NCBI GenBank assembly: GCA_016987375.1
Contig: PJRA01000435.1
Span: 1 to 42,134, forward strand
DNA length: 42,134 bases
Source of the DNA: Brachionus koreanus
Taxonomy: Eukaryota > Rotifera > Eurotatoria > Ploima > Brachionidae
Direction: 5' to 3'
Notes under the pieces: generated by a model
Database searches by the model: none
Told to the model about the DNA's origin: nothing
Seen by the model: only the letters and a program-made list of their open reading frames with translations
Made by a program: the position numbers and the translations under genes
In this document: positions 28,481 to 41,191 of the stretch, one piece after another
Position numbering within the stretch: the first letter of the stretch is position 1
Layout of the letters: each line of letters begins with the position of its first letter

Positions 28481-29295
28481 ATGGTTCAAAGTGAACTTTT
28501 GAGTTCGTTTAAACTGGAAAAAAATAAACGTTTCAGCTTACTGCAAGTATGGAATGATGATGACCAGGATGAATTTTTAAAATTAATCCTCACTGATTAT
28601 TTAAATTACTGGACTGGAAAGTGTAAGTGTAAAATTTTATAATTTTACAAGCGATTTTTAGATCAAAAGTTATTTTAAGATTCATTAGAAGAAATTAAAA
28701 AATTTTCTAATTTGAACGATTTTGATATTAACGGAATAAAGCAACAATTTATTGATGCTTTTGCAACAGACTTTCAAAATTTCAGCCTAAAAGTTGAAGG
28801 CCTAGAAACAAAAAAAGTTAGAAATAGCTTCTATTTTTTTAGAACTCTTAATTTACTCAAAATTTAAGCTTGAGATCAAAAAAGTGCTTGAAAGTGAAAT
28901 AAAAGTAAAGGTGATATCTATTGAATTGAAAATTGCCGATGACTCAAGTTTGGTACATCTTGGTTGTATTTCAAAAAATAAATTATTTTAAGCTATTCTT
29001 TTTTAGTTAGCTGAAGAAATTTTTGATTTCAGTATTAGGAAAATAAAAAATTTGCAAAAGAGGAATGAATTATTAGAAAATGCAATACAAGAATTAAGAG
29101 AGCAAAAAAATGAAGCAGTCGAGGTAATAAAAATTTTTTCAAAGTTTTTAGATTTTTCTAAAATTTTATTTTCAGTCGTTGAGGGAATGTGTTAACCAAA
29201 AAGAGGTGATGGAATTTGATTTGTATTCTAAATTTGTTCAAATTTTAAATGAAAAAAAATCCAAAATTAGAGAATTAGCTAAATCAGATGAATAA
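28481..29295 (+). CDS. XRCC4: XRCC4, non-homologous end-joining scaffold
   Basis: Homodimeric nuclear scaffold that binds DNA ligase IV and XLF during NHEJ. Hidden in five small exons: 28481-28622, 28680-28816, 28869-28952, 29007-29123, 29176-29295; total 600 nt, 199 aa, all phases consistent. The head domain starts around residue 18 with FSLLQVW..D and LILTDYLNYWTGKYSLEEI (family: ITLTDGHSAWTGTVSESEI). A long coiled-coil stalk follows. It ends in the strongest match: SLRECVNQKEVMEFDLYSKF, then VQILNEKKSKIREL, against the XRCC4 stalk pattern FEKCVSAKE..ETDLYKRFILVLNEKK.KIRSL. The ligase-IV-binding part of the stalk is therefore present. The protein stops just after it, so the long phosphorylated C-terminal tail of vertebrate XRCC4 (over 300 aa in total) is missing. 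Exon 3 boundaries are the least certain. Lies 171 bp after AFG2A; poly-A signal AATAAA near 29378. Confidence 0.85.
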
Positions 29296-29404
29296 AACTT
29301 TAAATAAGCTTCAAATACAACACGACTTTTTTAAATTATATGATTTTAAAATTTAATTTTTGGAAAATATATTCAAAAAATAAAACAATACTTTTTTTTC
29401 CAAA

Positions 29405-29490
29405 GTCTTATATGGATTCATATTCGTCCATGTCTAACTGGTAAGAGGTAACCAACAGAGTACCACAAGGCTCAGTTTACCCAGTCATTT
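29405..29490 (+). mobile_element. LINE reverse-transcriptase relic (finger/palm motif)
   Basis: A frame broken by one stop reads SNW*EVTNRVPQGSVYPVI. This matches the LINE RT block GVPQGSVLGPLLF together with the preceding S.LSNR.Q.V. Only this short block remains, about 110 bp downstream of the XRCC4 stop codon. Confidence 0.6.
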
Positions 29491-29992
29491 AAAAAAACGA
29501 AAAAAAATCAAAAGTTTTACGATAATAGCTTTCGAAAAAAAAACGTTGAAGATTGACAATTTTTTCGTCTTATTTTCGAAACAATATTTTGATTAGATTG
29601 CGTAAAAACTTTTTAAAAATATACCAAAAATATTTTACGGTTTATGTTTGAATTTTAATTTCGATTTCTCCTCGAATAAATTATTTTAGCCTAAAAAAAT
29701 TAATATTTTATTTTTTAAATATTTATTTAATAAAAAAAATAATTAAATCATCAAAATTAAAAGTAACAAGAACAGGTTAAATAGTATTTAATGTTTAACA
29801 AAATCATTCAATTAAAAGAAAAAGTTTAATTACATTATTTTTTTTTAATCATATTATTAAATCAATTTTTTTAAATTAACTTTTATTAACAAATTCTATT
29901 CGGAGATGTGAAAATAAAAATAATATCCAAAAATTAGAAAATAAAATATGGAAGAAAAAGTAGATAAAGACAATTTAACCAAAAAATATTAT

Positions 29993-30428
29993 TTAATTTT
30001 TCGCTTTGCATTCAGAGCAGAGTCCTCTCATGACGGTCTTGAATTTTGATTCAGTTAGATTGACGTTTTTTGAACGTAAGTAGTCTTTGAAAAAAATGAA
30101 ATGACTAGTTAAATAAAAATATAAATATGTTAATACCTCGAGCTGCACTTAACTCGCTAAACTTTTCAATCATTGTTTTTCCATTACTTTTTGCCCATAT
30201 TTCTACATCAGAAACGAGTGCTTTTGCCATAGTTCGAAATATAAACTCGGGATTTTTCTGCTCACTTATCATTATTTCTATTCTATTATTCAAATTCATG
30301 CTCATAAATTTTCCAGGATAGTCTTCATGGATCAGAATTTGCCCAGAATTGTTTCCAAACTTTCTGACCTCGTCGCGGTCTTTTTCTGAGCCTATATATT
30401 TTAAAACCTGAATTGACAATTTTGTCAT
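29993..30428 (-). CDS. Unrecognised small acidic/basic protein, two exons
   Basis: Not recognised. Exon 1 is 30428-30137 (ATG at 30428 chosen because the open frame upstream has only a non-ATG start); exon 2 is 30084-29993. The 52-bp intron has phase 1, and both exons join to 127 aa. The protein starts MTKLSIQVLKYIGSEKDRDE and carries a mixed beta-alpha pattern (GQILIHEDYPGKFMSMNL; then a helix-rich stretch from FIFRTMAKALVSDVEIWAK). The last 30 residues (YLRSKNVNLTESKFKTVMRG) are followed by LCSECKAKN with a terminal CxxC. No signal peptide or membrane segment. Transcribed convergently with XRCC4, 697 bp away. Coding status is supported by the long frame plus clean splice. Confidence 0.65.
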
Positions 30429-30836
30429 ATTGCTGAACAAAGTTTGATCTATTTTTAAATTAATTATCTTTTTTAATTTTTTTAAGCTTTGAATTTTGAA
30501 TTTATAATTACAATAAAATAACAAAATAATAAATAATTTTTTATTCTAAAATTGTTATAACTCAATTTTATATTTATAAATTGATTTGTTATTTCTATAT
30601 AAATGCTTACTAACCAAGAAATTTATAGCTATTTACCTATCCACATTTATAGCTGTACACCTCACAATTAGAATGATGAGCTTAGAATCTCTACATGCTA
30701 GGTGTCGCAGCAAGTACTACTTTCATTACTACTTAATTTAAAATGAGAAAATTTTTTATTTACTAAGAAGATAAAAATATATAAAAATATCAACTAATAA
30801 GAAATAGTAAATTCCATTCTAAATTAATTTACTTGA

Positions 30837-31418
30837 TTAATAACATCTATGGAAAATTTTATTCAATTCAAATTCAAAATATTTCCTATAGGATAAACAT
30901 TTTATTAAAAAGTTACTTGAAAATTCTTTAAACATTTCTAATTGCTGTTCCATGTTTAAATTTTTTTCTCTTTCATCTTTTAGTTGATTTTCTAAATCCA
31001 AAATTAAAGAATCCCTTTCGGACAACTTTCTCTCTATGTCGCTAAATTTTTCTTGAGTCTCGTAGTCTTTTTCAATACACGGACTTGCCTGAGTATTATT
31101 TTTTTGGTTGTTAATAGATTTATTTTCAACTTTTTTACAACACTGATTACTGGATTTTTTTGTCTTTTTTACTTTTTTACCAACTGGTGAGTTTAATTTT
31201 TTAGAATTAAGATATTTTAATTCGTATTCACATTTTTCCCTACTACCAATTAATTTTACAGTTCCTTTAAAAACACTTTTTTTAAATTTAAAGTCATAGT
31301 CTTCTTCTAACTTTAATTCTTCATCTTCGTCCTCTAAGAATATATCATTCTTCTTAATTACAATGAATTCTTTTTTGTTTTCATTGTTCCATAAAACAAG
31401 AGCATAGGTTTCTGACAT
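30837..31418 (-). CDS. Coiled-coil protein next to a transposase relic (BEN-protein-like N-terminus?)
   Basis: A single uninterrupted frame of 193 codons starting at an ATG. The N-terminal 75 residues (YALVLWNNENKKEFIVIKK; FKGTVKLIGSREKCEYEL) resemble the short beta module at the start of many invertebrate BEN-domain and transposon-associated proteins. This is a loose similarity. A basic middle (about 78-95, rich in Lys, NLS-like) and a coiled coil (about 122-170, IERKLSERDSLILDLENQLK) follow. No BEN domain is present before the stop. It lies 78 bp downstream of, and on the same strand as, the decayed EnSpm-type transposase. It may be a second ORF of that element or a host gene. Unlike the transposase it has no disabling changes. 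Confidence 0.5.
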   Translation of the reverse strand: MSETYALVLWNNENKKEFIVIKKNDIFLEDEDEELKLEEDYDFKFKKSVFKGTVKLIGSREKCEYELKYLNSKKLNSPVGKKVKKTKKSSNQCCKKVENKSINNQKNNTQASPCIEKDYETQEKFSDIERKLSERDSLILDLENQLKDEREKNLNMEQQLEMFKEFSSNFLIKCLSYRKYFEFELNKIFHRCY

Positions 31419-31495
31419 ATTTAAGATAAAATATTTCTAATCAGGTATAAAATAGAAAATTTGTAGTTAATATTTAGATTTTAAAATTTTAAAAC

Positions 31496-33807
31496 TCAAC
31501 TAAATAGATGGGAGATGCTAAATTCTGATATATAAATTGTGCTATTTGCATTAATATATACACATTTATGTAGCTCAGAAACTGGAGCAAAAAAAACTGA
31601 CTCTGTTTTTACACAGATATGTATTGATGACTTTAAATTTGAAAATTTTGGATTAAAAAATGGATTTTGAAGTTTAGTAATAAGACAGCACACTGCATAA
31701 ACTGATTTTGAATTTGAAAAAAAATATTTGATAAAACCGAATTTATTTTTGAATTTAATACAATAGTCACATCGCTGTGTCTTTTTATAAAAAAGAGACG
31801 TAAAATAAGCATTATTTCTCTTGTAAATTTTATAAAGGTTGTATTGATTTGTTGATACTAATTCACAAATCTGATTATGTTCATAATGAGATATCATATT
31901 TTTATTATCAATTTTCATTTTTAAAAAAAATCTTGATTTTGTATATCTTGTTGAACAATTACATTATTTTTAATTTTGTTATACAATTTTATTGAATTAA
32001 AGGAATTAATTATTTCAATTCCAATAGAACTTTTAACCTTACTTAGTTGAATTAGTATCCTATTAAAATTTTCATACTGGAAGCAAGAAAATTCATTTAA
32101 GTTACCTATATTTTTTACATCGCTAACAATATGAATAAGCTCATGAACACCAGAAAGCAAAGAATTCTGACCATAAAAAAAAGACATATCCTTATAAAAG
32201 TCTTTAATTAAAATTTGAATTGAAGGAAGATATTTTTTATCTATTTGTGGTCTCAACAAATTTTCTAAGATTATAATTAAGTTTATCAAATGGTTAAATT
32301 GCTCCTCTTGCATAATGCCCCTAAAAATCGGCAGTGCATAGTATAAAGCAAATGCAAGATATTCATTTGCTTTTCAATATTTTATATAATTAATTTCACG
32401 TGGAACTCTAGGTATAAATTGAGGAACTCTGATTTCTTGCATTTTCTTATTTATGAGTGGTACATGAGGCCTGAGAGAAAATTTTTCATTTCGAAATTTT
32501 TCATCAAACCAATATTCTGCTAATTTGCGAACAATTCCCTCTAAAATTGAATGCATATAGTCGATCATAGTACCCTCAATAGGAAAAAAATATTTTAATC
32601 GGGTTAAAGCACAAATGCCTTTTACCCCTCTTACTTCTTTTCCTGTTGCTAAGCAATCAGATAAATCTTTTTGATATTTTTCGTGACTTCTTAGAGGACC
32701 TTCTGAATTATAAATTTTAAAAGGATAAATATGAATTGAACCATTTTTTTTAGTACGTAATGATTCACCTGGTTGGTAGCATTTTGTACAACCAAAAAAA
32801 CCATTGAACTGTTTCATATTTAGCATGCATGATCTTGCTGGTTTGTCAAGAACAGTAAATAAAAGAAAAAACTTAACTAGCTCAATCTTATCATTAACTT
32901 TTATTATCTCTCCGAGTTCTAAACTTTTGAGCTCATTAAAAATTGGTTCAATAAATATGGAAAATGCAGGCTTATTTGGTCCGATCCATAAACCAGCAAG
33001 AATTATATTTGCAAAATTAAATCTATCTTTTATGCTCAGTTCATTTATTACAAGATAGATAGGCCATATAGTAGTTTTTGAAGATTTATATGGACTTATC
33101 CCATCTGTGTTCAAAGTAAAAGTAAAAAATCTGGAATTTTCCTTTGATTTGACTTTTTCATAAATAGCCGAATCTTTAAAATCTGAAAGGAAAGGCTTTG
33201 AATCAAAAATTTGTCTTATCTGTCCTAAAATATTTAAATGATAGAATTTTGATAGAGATTTTCCACATTCAGTACACTTGTTTAAAAAATTTGTAGTTGT
33301 TTTAAAATTTTTGTTGCAGCCATTGCAAAATTCAAATTTCTTATAACTTATTTTCGATTTTTCATCATCTGTCAAAATATCTATTATTTTATCAATACTC
33401 GACGGAATTTTTAAATCAGGTACAAATTTTTTAATAAGAATGATGCAGTCGTCGATTGAAGATTTTGTCATGTTATTTTTCATGTATAATTTAAAAATGT
33501 CCTCGCATATCTTTTTTGTTTCATTTTGACTATCAATTTCATTAGAAATAGCTTCTATATGCGGTTCATTAATATTCTCATTTTTTTCTCTCTTAAGCAT
33601 TGAGTGATCAAAAAAACTATCTTTTTCTAAATTCACTAATGGGTATTTTACTTTACTAAGTTTTATTGTTTCATTTACTGAAGACAAATTTTTAGAGCAA
33701 ATTACATTAGTATGATTACTTGAGTTCTCGGAAAATAGATATTTTGAAGAACGCGGAATGGTTTGCTCTGAGTCTATAGATAAATAGTTTCTCCTAAATT
33801 TTTTCAT
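31496..33807 (-). pseudogene. EnSpm/CACTA-type transposase pseudogene
   Basis: Three consecutive minus-strand segments form one decayed DNA-transposon transposase of the animal EnSpm/CACTA kind. Segment 1 (33807-32374, 477 aa) has an N-terminal zinc-binding pair (CNGCNKNF..CTECGKSL, about residues 163-185). It then shows the core signatures FTLNTDGISPYKSSKTTIWP, VLDKPARSCMLNMKQFNGFF followed by GCTKC, and IDYMHSILEG. The in-frame TGA at 32374-32376 interrupts it where the family has a conserved position (KY-stop-KANE). The same frame continues to 31921 with the C-terminal block (FYGQNSL..VHELIHIVSDV..FSCFQYENFN). A frameshift at an 8-T run (31923-31930) then leads into the last 140 residues (31918-31496). 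One nonsense change and one single-base indel mean a recent death. Terminal inverted repeats were looked for and not found. Confidence 0.8.
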
Positions 33808-35084
33808 TTTATGAAATACTAATATTAATAAAAAATTTATGCAATTTAATAGACTTACAAGTTACAGAAGCATTAATAAAACTTTAAAAAAAACTAACCT
33901 TTAATGGTGATTTGACAGTAATAGTTTATTTTTTCTGGTATTGAATTCACACTTGAAAAATATCGAAAATTAAAAGTCCTTTTGTCTGTTAATAAATACA
34001 GATGCTACATAGGGATTGTATACTTTTTTATTTTTCAAATTTGCCAAATAAATTCTAAACTAAAAAAAAAATTTTGATTAAATTAATATATTTATTTAAA
34101 ATGTAAGACTAACTGATTTAGATGAGTTGTATTTTTTTTTTAATCTAAAAGCTAAATTCAAAATTCACAAAGATTAAATCAAAGTACCAAGCAGAAAAAA
34201 ACTCTCAAGGATTGTCGAGTTCATGACCTTATTAAATAAAAATATTTTTGTCGATAATACTAAACAATACTAAATAGACTAGAATTTGACTTGACTTAAT
34301 AAAATTTAGTGACATTTGTCACATGGACTTCAAGATAATGATCCCTTTTAGTCCATCATTGTTTTCGAGACTAGACTTGAACTTTGTAAATATATGTTCA
34401 AACTGTTCTGTAAATCAAGTCAATTATCCCTAATTTACAGAATTTTTTTTTTTTAAAAAGCCGAATATTTGAAATGACCGATGAAAAAATTTTGGATAGA
34501 AAAATCAAAGGTTATTTTTCTTCAAAAAGACGGTTCAATTTTTCTTTTATTCAATTAATTTCAAATTTTATAACGCTTTTTAAACTTTTTTGCTAGTCAT
34601 CTGTTACTCTCTATCTTAATTTATCTAATTTTAATTTTAATATTTCTCCATTTTTTAACTTATATTATTTTTACTTTATTTTTTTCTTATTTTTTATTTT
34701 ATTTTATTCTATCTAACTATATTTTGATTTTTTATTTTTAATCTGAAGGAGCTAAAGCTCGGTACAGAAATACAAATAAAAAAAAAAATCTAATCTTTAA
34801 ATGCAAATGTGTAATATTATTTTTAAATTTTAAATATACAGGAACTTAAGCTTGACACAGATAAATAAATAATGAAAAAAAATTACATAAGTTTTCAAAA
34901 ATGGTGATATATTGAATATTTCAAAAAAAATTATAACATATAATTATAACAAAAATAATTTAAATGAAAACAAAAATATATATAAAAATTCGATATATAA
35001 AAAATTCCGAAAAAAAGGCGAAATTTTTCGAAAGAATTATAATTTTTCGAAAAATTTCGTCTTTTTTTCGCTAATGCATATCAC
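33808..35084. other. Non-coding, repeat-rich
   Basis: No gene. Contains a small palindrome with 10-bp arms (ttctgtaaat/atttacagaa, 34406-34442). A probable retroposon tail lies at 34746-34790 (gaaggagctaaagctcggta followed by poly-A). Confidence 0.4.
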
Positions 35085-35520
35085 TGGGTAGGGACTCCTA
35101 TTATTTTTAATATTTATAAATGATCTTTCAACTCGTTTAATTAATAAGTGTGAGAAATATGCTGATAATACTAAAATTTTATCTATTATTAAGAATTTCA
35201 AAGACTACTTATTATAATTTAAATTAATTAATGGACATGAAATTATTAATTTTGAGAATGATATAAATTTTTCTTGAAATCGGAAGTCCAATTTGAAAAG
35301 ACATGATAAATGTATTGTTAGGGAAGAAGTGAAAAACTGCATGGAACGATCATTTTTTGACAAAACGAGTAGTTAATGTATGAGTTTACCTCCTCACATC
35401 ATTAATTCTATATCAATAAACAACTTCAAAAATAATTAATGAATTTACTGCCACAGCTTCAAGGAAGTATTACCCTAAGGGTCGCAGTACCACTACTAAT
35501 CCAAAGCAGTTCTGAGCGGC
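35085..35520 (+). mobile_element. LINE relic: reverse-transcriptase palm (YADN) fused to C-terminal fragment
   Basis: From 35105 a frame reads IFINDLSTRLINKCEKYADN, then TKIL: the LINE RT block containing the catalytic Y-A-D-D, here mutated to Y-A-D-N. It continues with ENDINFS, a stop, and KSNLKRHDKC, matching the family block LQNDI..LS.W......FN..KC. At 35358-35500 it passes directly into the same C-terminal fragment seen at 1811 (HIINSISINNFKNN). About 200 residues that normally lie between are missing. It is internally deleted, frameshifted and inactive. Confidence 0.75.
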
Positions 35521-36532
35521 TTTAGCCCTATTTTGTTTTACATAAAAAATCAAATAGATATATAATGAAGCAAAATTATTTATACAAAGCCTTTTTCATT
35601 ATTGATGGTCTATGTGTGCCTATTGTTATCTGAATTTTTCATGATGCCAATTAAATGTTTACATATGCAAATTTTGAGCCAATATTGAAATGTGCAACTG
35701 CTTAGTTTACAATCAACATGATTTAATAACTTGTATTTTTGATACCTAGAAATATCTAGTTATAATAGAACTTGGGTTTTGAAAATGGGAAATGAGATTT
35801 CATTTAAAATTTCGTGTTCAATGGTCTTTTCAAAGTAAAACTAGAAAAAAGGCTAATCTAAACCTAAGAATCAATGATAATTAAATAACAATTTTATTGA
35901 TGTGGGGCCGTAAGGCAAGAAAACCATAGAATAGAAGAGCTCATTGAAATGGAAATGACATGGGGTAAAGGCAAAATGTCGACTTGAGCTTGAGAATCAA
36001 AAGTAATGACTCTATGCTTCACAAGGAGTGAATAAGGAAAAATTTTTTTTTTGAAACTTTTTTGCAAATTTAAATTAAAAATATTCACTTTTAATGATAT
36101 TTTAAGAATATTAATCTATTTTATTTATTAAATCTAAGACTGCAACAACAAACAAAAAGATTATTCTTGATTCTTAAATATGCTCAGGACAACTCGCTGA
36201 GGTAAAAACATTATGTTTAGTACAAGAGAAACTCAAGTAAGGTGGTAATGAAACAACTAAGTAAGTCTTTCTGACTCAGTCTCTATTTTCTTCTTTATGT
36301 CCGTAATTTGCTTGAAACAGAAACTGGCAGTGACTTTACTCATCATGTTTGCATCTAAAGATCATCTTTTTTCTTAGAAGGCAAGCTTCTATTGTCAAAG
36401 AAAAATATTTCAAAATTTAGAAATAATTTAAATCGATACTATTTGGATTTTTTTATTAAACATTAACAATTTATACAAGTTAATAAATTTAAGTTTTTGA
36501 AAAGTTAGTCAAATGTATAAAATTTTTGAAAT
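35521..36532. other. Non-coding 3' flank of the cathepsin cluster
   Basis: No coding exon or RNA gene could be supported. The composition around 36180-36360 is less AT-rich and may be repeat-derived, but no second copy was seen in this window. Confidence 0.4.
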
Positions 36533-37967
<1,435 letters not shown>

Positions 37968-38008
37968 TTTTTAGTTTCAAATTGCGTTTAAATTAAAAAA
38001 AAAATGAA

Positions 38009-38016
38009 TATTTATA
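38009..38016 (-). promoter_or_regulatory. TATA box of cathepsin copy 1
   Basis: On the minus strand the octamer tataaata lies 42 bp upstream of the ATG in the 124-bp gap between the two cathepsin genes. Consensus match plus position; the short spacing implies a very short 5' UTR. Confidence 0.45.
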
Positions 38017-38091
38017 TGTTAAATTTTATTATTATTGTTATTATTATTACAACATTTTTAAATAGCTAAGAAGCTAAAATTGTCTTTAGTT

Positions 38092-40435
38092 TTATTGGAG
38101 GATAGCGCTAACTACTTGAGTGTTAACACCACATTTTCCTTTGCCTCTAAGAATTCGAAAGTATCCGTTTTCACCCCATTTAACGCCCCAGCTAGAAAAA
38201 AAAATTGTTTCAATTTTCAAAAAATAGATTAATTTAAAAACCTGTTTTTGACAATCCAATAAGGCTTTCTTTTCTCTATTCCCCAACCGACTAACAGCAC
38301 AGCATGGTCTAGATTAGATGGATCACAAGATATAGGATCAAATATTCCTCTGTGATAGAATTGAAGTTTTTCAGCATTTAGAGCTATTGATAAAGGACCT
38401 ATCGCCATCAATTGAGCTGCAATATCTGTCTCATTAGTACTTGTCTGTTTCCAGCCTATTACTTTTAGATTAGGTATAAATTTTGATGGATCGATTTTAG
38501 CTTGGCAGGAGTCTTGGAGTGAGCAATATGGAACAGGCGGACCACACAAGGTTTTGTTGTAACCAGGTGCTGGGCAAGGAAAACAGGACTTTTTGGTTCC
38601 GGCACAATAAGGGTAATCGCTTTCTTTTGCTATACCTCCCTTTGGGTTAATTAAGATAAAAATATATTTAGAGATTAAAAATTTTAATTATTGAATTATT
38701 AATCAAAAAGTTTTTTTAAAAAAAAAATGCAAATTTTAATAGAAACCATTTTTGTTAGGTCTAAAAATTTTAGAAAAAATTAAATTTTATTTATTAATAT
38801 CAATATTTCAATTTGTAATGTCAAGACCAAAATTTTTAATTTGAAAGGAATAAAGCTTCTAATAGGGTTTACGATTAAGAAAAAAGGCTAGAGGATTGAT
38901 TTTAAAAAAAAAGTCATATTATTTTTCAGATCTATGAGATAAAAAGGACAAAAATTTTTTTAATTAGAGTATTTTAATTAATTTTTATCATATTTATTAG
39001 AATTCAATTTTTATCTCATTTTTTTAAATTTTTTTACTACATTATTGATACTATATTTTACTTTTTTTAACATCGCGTTTTGTCCTTTATTGAATTAAAT
39101 AAATAAATTATTTTACTATATAAAAATTAAATGTGTGAAAATCTTTAAAAAAATTAAATTAAGCATGAAAGGAATAGTTATTCTGCGCCAATTATGTGTG
39201 TTTATTTTTTCTAAAAGATGAATAAATTTTTGAAAAAAATAAAATGTAGAATAAAATTTAATATTGATTATTAATAACAAATTAAACGAAAAAAATCTCG
39301 GACTTATTTTTCTACTATCTTAACCTACATTCACTTCGATACATTGAATATCATTTTATTTTTAAGCTTCATAATCTGAACTTTATTGAATTTTTATATT
39401 AACTTACAAAAATAAATAAGAATTAAATAAGTAATTTTAATTTTTTCTCTTAACAAATTTAATATTAATGATAAAATTAACAAAATAGTCCACAAAGTTT
39501 AAATTAAAGAATAAAAAAGAGAATTATACCATTATAATAAATTATTGAATATTTTTTGTTTTGATTATATAAATTTTTTTAAAATACTAACTGCTTTTTG
39601 AACGTATTGAAAAGCTAAGAATGGCCATCCGCCAAATACACCACAATCACTTTGCTTTGTTTGAGGTTTTGACACACCATCACAATCAACAATTTGCTCA
39701 ACAGAAATGTTCGTCAATGGATTTCCTTTTAACTTATAAACTCCTTCAAGATTTTGCGCCTTAATTTTCAATAATACATTTTATGTTATTTAATTTTATT
39801 TTCTTACAGCTGAGTGTGCCCAGCATGTCCCAACTGAGCCTTGATCTTTGACCGGAGTAACAGCACCGTAATCTTTCCAGTTGAAATTTTCTGGTAGCAA
39901 AGGATTTTCAGCTAGTTTAAAGAATCTTTTTTTTTTTAAAATTTTTCTAAATTTTGTTTTTATCATTACTTATTTGTTTTTTTGTTAACAAAATTTGGTC
40001 TTGGTCTCATCAAAATTGAGTCTCTGAATTCTTGGGGACTCATAGCAGCAAATTTGTTCAATTTAAATTCAGTAATTTCACTTTTAAAAATAGTTAATAT
40101 TATAACTTGATATTCAAAAAATTTACTTGTATTTTGAATTTAATTCTTCGACAATTCTGTGATTTTTGCGGAATATTTCAAATCTTTTATAAATTTCAGT
40201 CGAGTCGAAAGATTCCTCATTCTCAATTAACCATGCTCTGAAAAAAAAAATTCATTTTAATTTTCGCTTAAGTATAGAGAAAAAAATTTTACTTAAAATC
40301 TGCAAAATTTGGACTTGGTCTTAAAAGATATGTTAGAAATAATGTCAAAGCGAGAAAATTTTTGGATTACTTTATTTGGTAGGCCAACGAGCCTAGTTGA
40401 AAGCAAACAAAAAGGATTGAGAAAATTATTTTCAT
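38092..40435 (-). CDS. Papain-family (C1A) cathepsin, copy 2
   Basis: Tandem paralogue of the gene at 36533. Eight exons on the minus strand: 40435-40371, 40319-40293, 40237-40127, 40080-39970, 39925-39808, 39759-39592, 38639-38242, 38191-38092; 365 aa, phases all close. Signal peptide [18 protein letters not shown]. The second exon is a 27-bp micro-exon (P-S-P-N-F-A-D-F) that copy 1 lacks. The propeptide has [14 protein letters not shown]. Mature domain: [25 protein letters not shown] (catalytic Cys139; His replaces the usual Phe), [36 protein letters not shown] (catalytic His) and [16 protein letters not shown] (catalytic Asn at the last intron). The Cys-rich insert [19 protein letters not shown] is present. 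An intron in the propeptide-mature junction (39926-39969) is absent from copy 1, and intron 38640-39591 is enlarged to 952 bp. All catalytic residues are intact, so it is predicted active. Confidence 0.9.
38640..39591. other. Enlarged intron of cathepsin copy 2
   Basis: The 952-bp intron corresponds to a 59-bp intron in copy 1. The content is plain AT-rich DNA with no recognisable element or exon. Confidence 0.6.
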
Positions 40436-40574
40436 TTTTTAGAATTTAAAAATAAGTTTTAAAAGACAATTTAATTAAGACTTAAATAATTTAAATCATG
40501 TGATTTGGTGAATGTTTTATTTTAATTTATGAATTTTTAGATATTATTTTTTTGTTGATTTAAGCTGATAAAAA

Positions 40575-40995
40575 ATGAACAATCTATTCGGAAAAAAAAA
40601 CGCAGAATCAAGAGTATTTTTTATTAATAATGATATTAAACATTTGAAGCAATTAAATCAAAATGACTGTGGTCCTACTTGCCTAAAAATGGCAATCAGG
40701 TGAGAATTTTCTTTTATGCACGAATTTCAAATTTTTTCAATTTTTTTTTATCTTAAAAGCTTCATATATCGAAATTGTCCGGAAGCTTTAAAAATTGAAA
40801 AATTTAACAAAATTGATCATTTACTCAAGCATTTAGATCTTCATTCAAAAAGGTAATTAAGTTTATAATTTGAAATTTTACAAAAAATGTTTTGATTTTT
40901 TTAATTTTAAAAATATTTTTTTTCTCTAAAATAGAATTCGGAGCATAAAGATGAATCAAATATTTCATAATAGAAAGCTAAATTGCCAAAACTAA
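40575..40995 (+). CDS. GUCD1/C39-like short gene or fragment
   Basis: Exon 1 (40575-40699) starts at an ATG and encodes HLKQLNQNDCGPTCLKMAI. This D-C-G-x-x-C motif with its preceding H-x-x-Q-L is typical of the papain-like GUCD1 and C39-type cysteine peptidase-like folds. Exon 2 (40760-40852) joins in phase 2 (SFIYRNCPEALKIEKFNKID). A third exon at 40935-40995 can be joined in phase and ends in a stop after 20 residues, but its sequence does not continue the family pattern. The model (92 aa) is far shorter than GUCD1 (about 240 aa), so the gene is either truncated, a pseudogene, or continues in exons not recognised. Divergent from cathepsin copy 2, 139 bp apart, which could share a promoter. 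Confidence 0.45.
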
Positions 40996-41191
40996 AAATA
41001 AGTATATTAATACTTAAAAATAGACATTTTCTTCTAGCTAAAAGAAATATAGAAAAGAAAAACTCTAATTTTCAAAATCAAATTTTCTGTGTTCTTAGTT
41101 AAAATAAGAACCCAGAATATTTCCTAAATTAGATTTAAATCAGCTTAAATTATTGAAAAATAGGTAAATTTTTAAAATATTTAATACTACT

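Noticed and set aside
32374..32376. TGA read as tryptophan or selenocysteine (recoding)
   Set aside because: Other genes here end in TGA (BAZ2-like) and use TGG for Trp; the transposase also has a frameshift, so ordinary decay or sequence error is simpler.
30520..34300. Terminal inverted repeats bounding the EnSpm-type element
   Set aside because: Searched by eye on both sides of the transposase and the coiled-coil ORF; no convincing CACTA/CACTG-type pair found.
35894..36088. 64-codon minus-strand ORF
   Set aside because: No family resemblance, no splice partners; in a repeat-like region.
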